A stretch of DNA of 64,000 nucleotides from Uranotaenia lowii (Eukaryota; Arthropoda; Insecta; Diptera; Culicidae): contig NC_073693.1 of NCBI RefSeq assembly GCF_029784155.1, positions 111,228,683 to 111,292,682 on the forward strand, in the 5' to 3' direction. This document shows positions 33,651-47,100 of the stretch, one piece after another (the first letter of the stretch is position 1; each line of letters begins with the position of its first letter). The translations under genes and the position numbers were made by a program. The notes beneath the pieces are model-generated. The model saw only the letters and a program-made list of their open reading frames with translations, had not been told where the DNA came from and did not search any database.

Positions 33651-35170
33651 AGCAAGGCTGTGCGAACGGGGGGGGGTTTAGGGGTTTAACCCCCCCCCCC
33701 CCATGGAGATTTTTTACCAGTGAAATTTTTCTGTTCAAGAAATGAAAAGGTGTTAAGAAAAGAATGTTAACAGACATGTCAAAAAATTGGCTCGCCTCCG
33801 GCGGTTTTTAATCCTCTCTTACTCCAGGCCTGAGACATTTCATTCAACGATAACAACGTTCACGAATTGAAACCAATTTTAAATTTTTCATTTCAATTTG
33901 CAATTTTATAAACCTTTGGAAATAAAACTCAAATCTGTGTGTTATGAACCTTACCTCATCTTAAAAATTGGTTTATTACCAATCACTTTGAAAAAAATCG
34001 CATATATCATTTCAAATTATATACGGATATTTTTCAAGAAACCAATTTCAGTCTCAATTTAATTTTGTGTTTTTTTGTTTTTCCTTAGTCCTCAAATCCA
34101 AAATCAAATGGATTTTGATAAACTACTAAAGGCCTCAAAATTTACATTTTTCTGAGGTGAAATGAATTCACGAGTTAATTTGGAATTATTTTTGGCAATG
34201 GGTTGAAAATTATTGATAAAAATTCTGCATTTTTCTGACAAAACTTTTAGACATTTTAAATATTTTTGAAATCCAGGTTCTAATCATCTTTTCACAAATC
34301 CACAAGTAATTTTGGTTGAGAAAAGTTATAGGAATTTTATATTTGTTTAATTTTACTAAATATGTAAAATAACTGATTTTGACAAATTTTCAAAAAAGTA
34401 TTCACTTATTGAATTTGAGATATTCTAAAAGGCAAAAATCAAATCGTTTAGCAGACTTCAACAAATTTGTCAAATGAGGCTCTCAGAGCTAAAGGAGTAT
34501 AAACAAAACAAAATGGTCGATTTTGAGATATTGATGCCTAACGATTTTTCATATGTAAGACTATATTTGATTATTATTTTCGAATTTTTAACAGTTTTGT
34601 TTACATACTTTAACATTAAAAAATATACAAATTCTTGAAAAATACACGGAAAATGGCCATACATTAAATTTTAAAAGCGCGTTTTCTCGAAATAAGCTTT
34701 TAAGAACTTATACCCCTTCGAAAATAAAACTTTTGTTTTTAAAAACTTTCTTCAGTCGTGTTAAAGCACTAGTCATTCCAATTTTGTTAAACTGTAGAAC
34801 TCGTTTTTGTTTAAATCAATCTTCATCATCATCACCATCGAAATATTATTTCTTGATTGAGTAAAATTAAATAAACAAATTCAGAATCCGTTTTTCTTCT
34901 TTCATGTGGATTTGTAAGCTTATCAGCTATAAATGATTGATTTCAATCAAAAATTATTCATTTTTAAACTTTTAATTTTAAAATCATCAAAACGCGAGGT
35001 TATAGACAAAATCTTACAAAATTTTCCAGTTCATGACACCAATACCTTCTAAATCAATCATTAAACCATAGGCATCAAAATTCTGTCTCTTGAATCAATT
35101 AAATGCTATATAAATAAGTTTTTGTAATGGTCAAAAGTGTTTTTGAAAAGAAATTTTTTAAATCTTCTAT
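33651..35170. repeat. Old hAT-like sequence related to hAT-3
   Basis: It begins near 33655 with CAAGGCTGTGCGAACG followed by G- and C-runs, as in hAT ends. The stretch 34140-35110 shares several aligned blocks with the core of hAT-3 (for example acatttttctgaggtg and the later 'atagacaaaatct'). No right terminus was found. Confidence 0.45.
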
Positions 35171-35178
35171 GTTAAAAT

Positions 35179-35515
35179 CTTATGAAATTAATTTGCGGCT
35201 TTATCGGTGATGGTTAAAGAGTTGAAAGTGAAAGACGGATAGAATGTCAGAAGAAAATTCTAAGGTGGTGAAAAGAGCGAAGAGCATTTGAAATAGAAGC
35301 TTGACCACATACTAAATTCCTTGTCCCACACCAATGAACTGTATTGAAGAAGTAGTACCCAATAGAGAAGGCACTACGTTTTTCGATACAGTTAATTATG
35401 GATGGTTCGACCGCCATGTGAATGCACATGTGCAAGTTTTCTTCTGATATTCTATCCGTCTTTCATTTTCAACTCTTTAACCCTCACCGATAAAGCCGCA
35501 AATTAATTTCATAAA
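35179..35515. repeat. Hairpin: 79-bp inverted repeat with 179-bp loop
   Basis: Arms 35179-35257 and 35437-35515 are reverse complements with about three mismatches. The loop is not repeated. No obvious target duplication or transposase. It could be a MITE or a hairpin-RNA locus. Confidence 0.75.
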
Positions 35516-36530
35516 ACAAACTCACGGTGATTTCTCTTCTTAAAATATTAAAAACTTATCTTTTTAATCTTCATGTTATGTATAATTTTATGAATATTTA
35601 ATCAACATGATTTTGTTTTCAAATTAAATTTATCGACCCAACCGGTGAAAGTTGAATTAAAAATAAAAGATTTAATCACTGAGTTCCAGAGGATTTTATG
35701 TGATCGCTGGCACTTTTTAAATAAACCAAATAGGTTTTTTAAATCAAATTCAATCACTATCAATGTGTTTTTAATAAATTCTTTGAAATTCAAAATAATT
35801 TTTTTTTCGATAATTTACTTTTAAACTTTGATTAAATTTTTTTCAATGAATGAATGAGCGATTCAATAAAAAATTAATTTGATTAAATATTAGATAATCA
35901 CTGTTTTTAATGTAAATTATCAATAAGGAGAAAAATATTCATTTTAAATTTTGGTGAATTTATGAAAAATACATTGATGAAGATTGAATTTAATTTAAAA
36001 AAATAATAATTTCAAGAACGCCATCGATCAATCAATATTTTTGGTACTCAGTGATAAAATTCTTTTTTGGATTCAAATTCTTCCAGTTACAAAATAAAAA
36101 AAAACAAGATTTTATTTAAATTTAAGATAATACAGAGAAGTTTTTCAATCATTCCTTCAATTGAAAATGAAGAAAAGCAATATAAATAAATATGATTAGA
36201 ATTATCAATTTTCACCATTTTGTTTAACAGTTTTAACTTGGTCTGATTTTTTTTTTAGATTTCGATTTTAATCTGTTTCTAAATCTGGTGTTATATTTTA
36301 TCTTTTTTATTTCTTTGCAATGATTCTTAAGCTCGAAGCTTCAAATTCTGGATTTATTCGAAATTCAAATTCGCATTCGTTCTTTGGTGTTTCGAAACAT
36401 AAGATAATTGAAGTAAATTTAGCGAGTTTGTGTGATGGTTATGCGTATAAAAATGGCTTTGGAAATAAATTTTCTAATTTATTTTAAATTTTTTGTATTG
36501 TTATTATTTCTAGCTAAATTTGCATTTCGA
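35516..36530. other. AT-rich intergenic sequence
   Basis: No gene or structured repeat recognised. Confidence 0.4.
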
Positions 36531-36534
36531 AAAC

Positions 36535-37720
36535 TTTTAGGAACTAAACTCATTTGGATTCCTTCTTTGATTTTTTTAATGTATTTTTTTTGTATTTTAA
36601 ACATCTAATGCCTATTCTGAATTTTTATTTCAATAGATCATTTTTTCATTAAGAGTGCTTAATCGGAATAGTGCACGGCACCCTTTCAAATGAACGAATT
36701 TCAAATCAAATCAAATCATTTTTTCATGTATATCTCTTTGGCTTTGAGGGCATCAAATGGAACTTTTGTCCCATTTAGAAGAACAATTTTATAATATTTT
36801 TTTCTATCTGATAAGAATCATATTCATAAACATTTCACGAAAACGATTTTTTTGTGTTTCAAAGATTTGAAATTGAAATATACTTTTGGTGTAATTTCTG
36901 CTTTGGCTGTGCGAAAAAAAAACTTTGAAACATGTCAGTCAGGATATTCTGTATAGAATAGGAAATTTAAATTTCCGTTGGTTTATAAATTCTAAACTCT
37001 TTTCTTTCCCTATTTTTGAAAATAAAACCTGTAAAAAAAAGTAGCTGCTTAAATTGGACCAATCGAGAGTACTGAGTTTCTATTTTGAATTTCTATCCCG
37101 ATTTCTGTCTTGTACTTGAAATTTGTATTGAAACATTTACAATTGATTTAACAAAAGTTATATTATCCACTGAAGTGAATATTCTAAATTCAGCATATAA
37201 TTTTCCAAATGATCATTCTCAAATTATTATAAAAACCATCTCATAGCTGAGTTGCTAATATCCTTAAGTGATTCTCATAATATGAATATTTCTATGTTTT
37301 TAACCTTATCTTTTTCCACATTCAATTCATTGAGATTTTCAAGTCTTATGTTGTTTCTTCAGTTACTGAAGTTCAGTTTCATGGTTTTTCGGATTTTTGA
37401 GAATTCAGGATCTTTGTTTTAGGTGCTAAACTCATTTGGATTCCTTATCTGACTTTTTTCAATGATAACTAATTTGTGTTTTATACATTGAATGTCTATT
37501 CTGAATTTTTATTTCAATCAATCATTTATTCATCTAAACCCTGGCTTTGGGTGCATCAAATGAAACTTCTGTCACATTTAGAATTACAATTTGAGAACAA
37601 TTATTTATTATCTGATAAGAATCATATTAATAAACATCTCACGAAAACGTTTATTTTTTTGTGTTTCAAAGATTTGAAATTGAAATACACATTTGGTGTA
37701 ATTTCTGCTTTGGCTGTGAT
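36535..37720 (+). repeat. Direct duplication of a ~300-380 bp segment
   Basis: About 36535-36915 and 37418-37720 share the same order of blocks ('aaactcatttggattcctt', 'attctgaatttttatttcaat', 'tctgataagaatcatatt', 'tttggtgtaatttctgctt'). This is an old tandem duplication of non-coding DNA. Confidence 0.65.
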
Positions 37721-38759
37721 TGAAACTTTTTTTTATTTAATTAATATTTTGTTTCTCAAAACTTGATTTCAAATTATGATAAAGATTTGAGACAATTGTA
37801 ATTCTAAATTTAACCTGATTTGAGGTTTTGAATTCTTAAAGTCTAATATATTTATCTCTATGGCATCTGAATTTAATTATGTTGTTTTGTTTATTTTTAC
37901 TCAATTTTGTATTCTATGATGCAAATCTTCATGATACTTCCCAATTGGCATTAGATGAATATTTCTTGACGAAGCACAAACCAGACGATCAATGATGAAA
38001 TGAAAAACATTTAAAATATCTATCTGGTCATTATTTTAAATCAGAGAATTTTAGTTGGTGATAACGGTATTCATAAAATGAGAATTAAATTTTGCATTTT
38101 GTAGCTCCAATCAAAGCTTTCTTTTTTGAGAAATTTCAAAACTTTTCCGCAATATTTGCACGTGATTAATTAACAATTTTCAGAAACCATCTTCTACGCA
38201 GACAACATGGTTATTTGAAGAGAGTATACAGAACCTATCTCCAGTTCTTTCACACGTTTATAATGTTTTGTATTCTCTGGGATAGCATTTGAAAACAAAA
38301 CAAATCATAGGGGCCCCCCGAGAAAAATTGCCCTGGGACTCAGGGTTCAACACGCAGGAGTGCGTCGAATGAGAAAGAGCAAATAAAACGCAGCTCTTTC
38401 GTTCTCGGTTCACGGGCACATTTGATTGCTCGAAATTCTCTCGAGAAATTTGCGACCAAAACGCAGATTGAAAATTTTTGAGCAGAGCGAATTCGCGCGC
38501 GCCTATTCGAGAGCGCGAGCGGTTCGGAAACTGCGTTTGCGTTTTTCTAACAGCGCGCGTGTAGGAACACCGAGCATCTACCGAGAGGACACGGCGGCTC
38601 ACCGGACGGCGCGCGCGGCTCTCTTTAGCACACGGAGTGTTCGCCGTGTTTTCGTTGTTGAGGGCCGACGGAATAATCTGTGCGAATAATTAAATCAATA
38701 GATATGGTAAAACATATAGAAGCACGCAATAGCCTTGGGAGGAGGGTTATAACAATCAA

Positions 38760-41320
38760 TGTCAGAAGTTTTAAAATACATACTAGTAATAGTAACCAGC
38801 ACTAGTAACTATGATAAATTTACCATGAAATAGTGAAATTTCGCGAAAAACGCCTAATGAAAGAGCTTTACACAAGGATTGTTAAAATGAATGTTGAAAA
38901 TATTCTAGCCACTAGTAATAGTTACCAGCACTAGTAACTATGAAAAATTTACCATGCAATAGTGAAATTTCGCGAAAAACGCCGAATGAAAGAGCTTTAC
39001 ACAAGGGTTGTTAAAATGAATGTTAAAAATATTCTAGCCACTAGTAATAGTTACCAGCACTAGTAACTATGAAAAATTTACCATGCAATAGTGAAATTTC
39101 GCAAAAAACGCCAAATCAAAGAGCCGTACGCAAGGATTGTTAAAATGAATGTTAAAAATATTCTAGCCACTAGTAATAGTTATCAGCACTAGTAACTATG
39201 AAAATTTTACCATGCAATAGTGAAATTTCGCGAAAAACGCCAAATGAAAGAGCTTTACACAAGGATTGTTAAAATGAATGTAAAAAATATTCTAGCCACT
39301 AGTAATAGTTACCAGCACTAGTAACTATGAAAAATTTACCATGCAATAGTGAAATTTCGCAAAAAACGCCAAATCAAAGAGCCGTACGCAAGGATTGTTA
39401 AAATGAATGTTAAAAATATTCTAGCCACTAGTAATAGTTACCAGCACTAGTTACTATGAAAAATTTACCATGCAATAGTACAATTTCGCGAAAAACGCCA
39501 AATGAAAGAGCTTTACACAAGGATTGTTAAAATGAATGTTAAAAATATTCTAGCCACTAGTAATAGTTATCAGCACTAGTAACTATGAAAAATTTACCAT
39601 GCAATAGTAAAATTTCGCGAAAAACGCCAAATGAAAGAGCTTTACACAAGGATTGTTAAAATGAATGTTGAAAATATTTTAGCCACTAGTAATAGTTACC
39701 AGCACTAGTAACTATGAAAATTTTACCATGCAATAGTGAAATTTCGCAAAAAACGCCAAATCAAAGAGCCGTACGCAAGGATTGTTAAAATGAATGTTGA
39801 AAATGTTCTAGCCACTACTAATAGTTACCAGCACTAGTAACTATGAAAATTTTACCATGCAATAGTATAATTTCGCAAAAAAACGCCAAATCAAAGAGCT
39901 TTACACAAGGATTGTTAAAATGAATGTTGAAAATATTCTAGCCACTAGTAATAGTTACCAGCACTAGTAACTATGAAAATTTTACCATGCAATACTGAAA
40001 TTTCGCAAAAAACGCCAAATCAAAGAGCCGTACGCAAGGATTGTTAAAGTGAATGTTGAAAATATTCTAGTCACTAGTAATAGTTACCAGCACTAGTAAC
40101 TATGAAAAATTTACCATGCAATAGTGAAATTTCGCAAAAAACGCCAAATCAAAGAGCCGTACGCAAGGATTGTTAAAATGAATGTTAAAAATATTCTAGC
40201 CACTAGTAATAGTTACCAGCACTAGTTACTATGAAAAATTTACCATGCAATAGTACAATTTCGCGAAAAACGCCGAATGAAAGAGCTTTACACAAGGATT
40301 GTTAAAATGAATGTTAAAAATATTCTAGCCACTAGTAATAGTTACCAGCACTAGTAACTATGAAAAATTTACCATGCAATAGTGAAATTTCGCAAAAAAC
40401 GCCAAATCAAAGAGCCGTACGCAAGGATTGTTAAAATGAATGTTAAAAATATTCTAGCCACTAGTAATAGTTACCAGCACTAGTAACTATGAAAAATTTA
40501 CCATGCAATAGTGAAATTTCGCAAAAAACGCCAAATCAAAGAGCCGTACGCAAGGATTGTTAAAATGAATGTTAAAAATATTCTAGCCACTAGTAATAGT
40601 TACCAGCACTAGTAACTATGAAAAATTTACCATGCAATAGTAAAATTTCGCGAAAAACGCCAAATGAAAGAGCTTTACACAAGGATTGTTAAAATGAATG
40701 TTGAAAATATTTTAGCCACTAGTAATAGTTACCAGCACTAGTAACTATGAAAATTTTACCATGCAATAGTGAAATTTCGCAAAAAACGCCAAATCAAAGA
40801 GCCGTACGCAAGGATTGTTAAAATGAATGTTAAAAATATTCTAGCCATTAGTAATAGTTACCAGCACTAGTAACTATGAAAAATTTACCATGCAATAGTG
40901 AAATTTCGCAAAAAACGCCAAATCAAAGAGCCGTACGCAAGGATTGTTAAAATGAATGTTAAAAATATTCTAGCCACTAGTAATAGTTACCAGCACTAGT
41001 AACTATGACAAATTTACCATGCAATAGTAAAATTTCGCAAAAAACGCCAAATCAAAGAGCCGTACGCAAGGATTGTTAAAATGAATGTTAAAAATATTCT
41101 AGCCACTAGTAATAGTTACCAGCACTAGTAACTATGAAAAATTTACCATGCAATAGTGAAATTTCGCAAAAAACGCCAAATCAAAGAGCCGTACGCAAGG
41201 ATTGTTAAAATGAATGTTAAAAATATTCTAGCCGCTAGTAATAGTTACCAGCACTAGTAACTATGAAAAATTTACCATGCATAGTGAAATTTCGCGAAAA
41301 ACGCCAAATGAAAGAGCACT
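38760..41320 (+). repeat. Forward minisatellite array, about 20 units of ~129 bp
   Basis: Every unit contains CACTAGTAATAGTTACCAGC, CATGCAATAGTGAAATTTCG and AACGCCAAAT. Two unit subtypes alternate (GAGCTTTACACAAGG against GAGCCGTACGCAAGG). Units are highly alike, pointing to recent homogenisation. Confidence 0.9.
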
Positions 41321-41439
41321 ATCATGTAAACTGAGTTGAGTGTTGTGTGCATGCATTCTGTGACCATAATTGTATGTGTTTTCTAGTCGCTAGAATATTT
41401 CGACAATCATTTGAACAAGCTTTAGAACCTTTGATTTTG

Positions 41440-43330
41440 CGTTTTTCGTGAAAAATAATTATAACAATTATTTATTATTGGTAAATTTTTCATTGTTACT
41501 AGTGCTGGTAACTATTACTAGTGGCGGGAATAAATTTTGCATTCATTTTAACAATTCGTGGGTAAAACTCTTTGATTTGGCGTGTTTTGCGAAATTTTGC
41601 ATTTGCATGGTAAATTTTCATAGTTACTAATACTGGTAGCTATTACTATTCGCTAGATAATTTTTAATGTTCATTTTACGAATCCTTGCGTAAAGCTTTT
41701 TCATTTGGCGTTTTTCGCGAAATTTTACTAGTTCATGGTAAATTTTTCATAGTTACTAGCGCTCGTAACTATTACTAGTGGCTAGATTATTTTTACATGC
41801 ATTTTAACAATCCTTGTGTAAAGCTCTTTGATTTGGCGTTTTTTGCGAAATTTTAATATTGCATGGTAAATTTGTCATAGTTACTAGTGCTGGTAACTAT
41901 TACTAGTGGCTTGAACATTTTTAACATTCATTTTAACAATCCTTGTGTAAAGCTCTTTGATTTGGCGTTTTTTGCGAAATTTTAATATTTCGTGGTAAAT
42001 TTTTCATAGTTACTAGTGCTCGTAACTATTACTAGTGGCTAGAATATTTTCAACATTCATTTTAACAATCCTTGTGTACGGCTCTTTCATTAGGCATTTT
42101 TTGCGAAATTTTACTATTGCATGGTAAATTTTTCATAGTTACTAGTGCTGGTAACTATTACTAGTGGCTAGAATATTTTTAACATTCATTTTAACAATCC
42201 TTGTGTAAAGCTCTTTCATTAGGCATTTTTTGCGAAATTGTACTATTGCATGGTAAATTTTTCATAGTTACTAGTGCTGGTAACTATTACTAGTGGCTAG
42301 AATATTTTTAACATTCATTTTAACAATCCTTGTGTAAAGCTCTTTGATTTGGCGTTTTTTGCGAAATTTTAATATTTCATGGTAAATTTTTCATAGTTAC
42401 TAGTGCTCGTAACTATTACTAGTGGCTAGAATATTTTCAACATTCATTTTAACAATCCTTGTGTACGGCTCTTTCATTAGGCATTTTTTGCGAAATTGTA
42501 CTATTGCATGGTAAATTTTTCATAGTTACTAGTGCTGGTAACTATTACTAGTGGCTAGAATATTTTTAACATTCATTTTAACAATCCTTGTGTAAAGCTC
42601 TTTCATTAGGCATTTTTTGCGAAATTTTACTATTGCATGGTAAATTTTTCATAGTTACTAGTGCTGGTAACTATTACTAGTGGCTAGAATATTTTTAACA
42701 TTCATTTTAACAATCCTTGCGTAAGGCTCTTTGATTTGGCGTTTTTTGCGAAATTTCACTATTGCATGGTAAAATTTTCATAGTTACTAGTGCTGGTAAC
42801 TATCATTAGTGGCTAGAATATTTTTAACATTCATTTTAACAATCCTTGTGTAAAGCTGTTTCATTAGGCATTTTTTGCGAAATTTTACTATTGCATGGTA
42901 AATTTTTCATAGTTACTAGTGCTGGTAACTATTACTAGTGGCTAGAACATTTTTAACATTCATTTTAACAACCTTGTGTTAAGCTTTTTCATTTGGCGTT
43001 TTTTGCGAAATTTTAATATTTCATGGTAAATTTTTCATAGTTACTAGTGCTGGTAACTATTACTAGTGGCTAGAACATTTTTAACATTCATTTTAACAAC
43101 CTTGTGTAAAGCTCTTTCATTTGGCGTTTTTTGCGAAATTTTATTATTTCATGGTAAATTTTTCATAGTTACTAGTGCTGGTAACTATAACTAGTGGCTA
43201 GAACATTTTTAACATTCATTTTAACAATCCTTGTGTAAAGCTCTTTGATTTGGCGTTTTTTGCGAAATTTTACTATTTCATGGTAAATTTTTCATAGTTA
43301 CTAGTGCTGGTAACTGTTACTAATGGGTAA
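41440..43330 (-). repeat. Reverse minisatellite array, about 15 units of ~129 bp
   Basis: Same unit as the forward array, read as its reverse complement. The junction between arrays (about 41320-41440) holds a short non-repeated stretch. Confidence 0.9.
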
Positions 43331-43967
43331 TGTTAACCTCCTACATTAATTCTTGTAACCCTCCGCCAAATCCCATTGCGCGCTTACATATATTTTAACT
43401 ATCCTGTTGATGAAATCATACACACAGATTTCTCAATCAGCACTGCAAACAGAAACACGAACGAAACACAAGGCCCTCACTCGAGCCCGTGCGCGCCGCC
43501 CGGTGACGAAAAGAGGGCCGCCTCGGATCATTCGGAGAGCCGCCGCGCGCTACATTGTGGGCCGCTGCGTGCTGTTCTTTGAGCCAAAAGAGAGGCCTCA
43601 CCCGCCGCTCGATTAGGACGCGCGAGAGCTAGCCGTGCCTGTTTGACTCGGCCGCTCGCGCAGATTTCGGATAGTGCATCTCGTCGACGAGAACGAGGGG
43701 AAAAGATTGAGCGCGCGTGTTTTTGTTTCGAGCGAGAGCGCGTCAACGGCCAGAACGCAAACGAAGAAGTGTTTCGCTCGAGAGAAATGGTTTGCGTGTG
43801 CCGCGCGCGTCTAAAAGAGTGCGTTTTGTTGAACCCTGCCTGGGACCCTCAATCTCTTAATTTAGCCGTGCAAAAGAAGGATTTCAAATTTGTCCGGCTT
43901 ATTTCTCCTTCTCAACACCTCATATCATTGCATACATGCAGGCGATTAAAAGTAACCATCGGAACCA

Positions 43968-43993
43968 TTTAAAGAGAACATTCAAATCTCAGT
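43968..43993 (+). promoter_or_regulatory. Possible core promoter of SP-CTL
   Basis: A TTTAAAG TATA-like element (about 43968) is followed by a TCAGT initiator (43989-43993). The spacing of about 23 bp is shorter than ideal. It lies only ~150 bp from the Foldback-like element. Confidence 0.35.
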
Positions 43994-44140
43994 TAGTTGA
44001 ATTCTTAATCGCCCCAAAAAAACGAAACCTGTTTTATCATCTGATTGACTACGTCATTGATGAAGCGGTAAACAAAGCCACCGAATCTCGTCGATTAGGT
44101 AGTGGTTGAGCGTTTCGCAACCGAGAAGATTCGTACGAAT

Positions 44141-47100
44141 ATGATTTCCGCGCTTAAAATCGTTTTGCGTACTGTTTATTTGTTATTTCTTACAAGTAAT
44201 TATTCGATAGCATCCAAAACATGTGGAAAGCAGAAGATATTGCTGCAACAGTTGGTAACCCATGGATATTCCACTCATCCGGGAGAATTCCCCTGGCACG
44301 TGGCGCTCTTTATGGCGCAAGGCTTCCAAAAGTCCTATATCTGCGGAGGAACTCTTGTGAATGAAGTCAGCGTCCTTACGGCGGCCCATTGCGTCACGGA
44401 TTCGGCCACCGCCTTGGTTCTTTCGCCTAGCACCCTGTTCGTTCAGGTTGGCAAGTTCAAGCTGAACCTTTATTCAGATACTGTGCAGGAACATGCCGTT
44501 CATCAGGTCCTGGTTTACGAGGACTTCCAGCAGGCCACCAGCCGGAACGATTTGGCGGTGCTGAAATTGGCAACCCAAGTGAAATTTACCGATTACGTGC
44601 AGCCAATTTGTGTGTTCCCACAACCGCCGATTAATCTGAATGATGGTTCTGTCCGGGGGGTGGTCGTCGGTTGGGGTTATACCGAGCATGACAACTTGGC
44701 GGACGATTTGCGTGGCACCACACTTCCCCTCGTTAGTCATACCCGGTGCCTGGAGAGCAATCCGGACTTATTCGATAGGACCCTTAACGACGAAATGTTT
44801 TGTGCTGGACACCGCAATGGTAAGTTAATGTTTTGCTTTGTTTGAGCTCAAATATTTTAAATTACAGTTTGGTTCATTCATAGCTGCAAGCTCATTGGAA
44901 CGCGGCAAGCTTTGTATGGAAAAGTTAGAAGCAATTAATTGTTACTCTTTCGATAACTTTTTTGGTTGTTTTTACAGCCGAAATAGTTATTTATGCAACC
45001 AAGTGCAAAAATAGGATTTTTTCAGCTAAAGTTGGTTAGTTACGTCGATTGTTTTTTTTTAAAAAACGAGTCCATGAAATTATCCAAGAAAAATCAGCAT
45101 TTCAAAAAACACTTTTCATTACGTTTGGATTTTTTAATTCTAAAAAGCTATAACTTTTTTAAGAAAAAAAAATTTCTACTTATATTACTAAAAATTTAAG
45201 TTTATAAAAGAGCTAAACAACAATTTTAAAGATATTGTATCTCAAGTCTATCTTAATTTTTTGGATAAATTATTATGAAAATAAAAAAGTATTTCCATAC
45301 AAATCAGACCGAACAGGGAGTAAGAAGCGAGCAAGACATTGAGATTCGATTCGGTGTAGTATGAAACGAGTGGCGCCCGAAATATTCCAACCCTTTTGAA
45401 ACCATGTTAGGATAGCGTGAATTATTCAGCTGCTAAAAGGTCGCTTTCTTTACCGGGAAAAAGAACGCTTGGCTTAAGTGTTTAGAATAAATTAGCTGAT
45501 TTTACCCGGCCTTTCAAAATGAGTCGTTTGACTTCTAGAAATTTTAGAAGCTTGGTTTCATCATAATAAAAAATTTGACCCGTATTTGGCCATGTAAGCT
45601 ATGTATTGCATAGTAGGTATGTAAGTTTTGTAACTAATTTTAAAGCTTCGATTGAGATTATTTACTGCGTTTATCGTTTTCATAATATTGAAAAATTCAT
45701 AGTTATGAGGTTTGTTAAAATATAAATTAAAAAAAAATCCTTTGTATGCTGATTCATACTATCACGAAAAACATTTTAACCCACTATTTTTTTTATGAAG
45801 ATTTAATAGATTTGGCCTTATTTTTCTATCGTCAAATATTAAAAATGTTTTTTTATCTTTCCCCTTTTCCATCTAATAAAAAGCTCTTCTGGAGTTTAAA
45901 CTACTTTTCAAGATAGAAGATCTCCCCGTACAATAGTATACTCAAGTTTTATTTACTTATAAATTTCTAAAAGACTTCTAAACCTTGTTGAAGACTCACT
46001 TTGCATGTTTCCAATTGTATGTGTCCTTTTTTCGCTGTTTAGTTTCCCACTGTTTTATGATAGTTTTTCCTAAATGTTGTAAGATCCACTAAATCGTCTT
46101 GGAACCAAAATCGTTCATTTTATAACTTTCAAAGGTGAAGGGAAATATTAGAGAAACATGAGATAATAAAGAAAGTAAGATCATAAGCCGTTAATACCGT
46201 GAACTGGGGCAACATGCAACAATTTTTAAATTCAGTGGCTTCTTAAAACCTTTTGTTCATAGTTAATCCTACCCCTTATTCATCGAAAGTGTAGTTATGA
46301 TAGGAAATCAAACAGGCGTAGTTAGAAAAATTATTGGTTTCTTTAGTTATTTTTGATTTTCTAAAAACATGCGGTTTTCACCTGAAATGGATGAAAATTT
46401 CAGTAAAGCTGCCTAATAATATAATGTGTTAATTTTTGTGACGTTATGTCAAGCTGATTTTGAGATAGTGTCCAATGAAATAGTTTTACGACTTAAATTT
46501 TTGGGCACCATGTGCGCCATCTATAATGCTTACTGTGAACCACCTTTTTTTTTTAAAGAAAAAAAACAAGGCAATATTTTATCACATTTTATGTTTCCTA
46601 AGCTTGACCTAGAAAATAACTAAAAATTTCATATTTGGTCGAATTTGTTGATAATTAAGCGGATTGTCCTCCTTCAATAAAAAAAACATCATACACTGTT
46701 TTTTTAAACGATATGGTTGTGTACATACGTGTGAAAATAGAAATCGTTTAAAAAAAAGATCAAAACAACTGGGAAAAAATCATCGCTTTTTTCGAGTAAA
46801 GTGGCCAACTTGGACTGTAAATCGGTCGTTTTCAGCCTTGCTGACCATTCTGATGTGATTTGAGTGAAGTCGGGAAGATCAAAGATTTGTTTTGGATATT
46901 ATTTTCTGCTACCGTTGTTCCGGAATTTCCGCAGAGTCTCTAAGTTCTATTAAAAGCAAGTCACTTTATGAGTTTTCGTTAGATCGGGAGCACCAACATG
47001 ATGAGTGTTCTGTAGGTTCACTTTATGAGTTTTCGTTGGATCGGGAGGACCAACATAAAGAGTGTTCTGAAGGTTCACTTATTCACGATTCCTTTTGCTT

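Larger units (their letters stand above)
38341..43838. mobile_element. Foldback-like element with opposed minisatellite arrays, 5.5 kb
   Basis: The ends are CAGGGTTCAAC and, inverted, GTTGAACCCTG. A direct repeat CCTGGGAC flanks it (38332-38339 and 43839-43846), extendable to 9 bp with one mismatch. GC-rich, CpG-dense tips (38341-38690, 43480-43838) enclose two arrays of the same ~129 bp unit in opposite orientation (about 38760-41320 and 41440-43330). This is the plan of Foldback elements: long inverted termini built from tandem repeats. No transposase is encoded. Confidence 0.78.

Noticed and set aside
38760..43330. CRISPR-like array
   Set aside because: Units are contiguous ~129 bp repeats without unique spacers, in a eukaryotic genome.
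43376..43972. Arg-rich open frames over the Foldback tip
   Set aside because: CpG-rich sequence is open in several frames with no domain or splice support; it coincides with a transposon end.
44102..44140. Upstream GTG start for the SP-CTL frame
   Set aside because: Eukaryotic ATG at 44141 opens directly into the signal peptide; the upstream extension is charged and lies in the leader.
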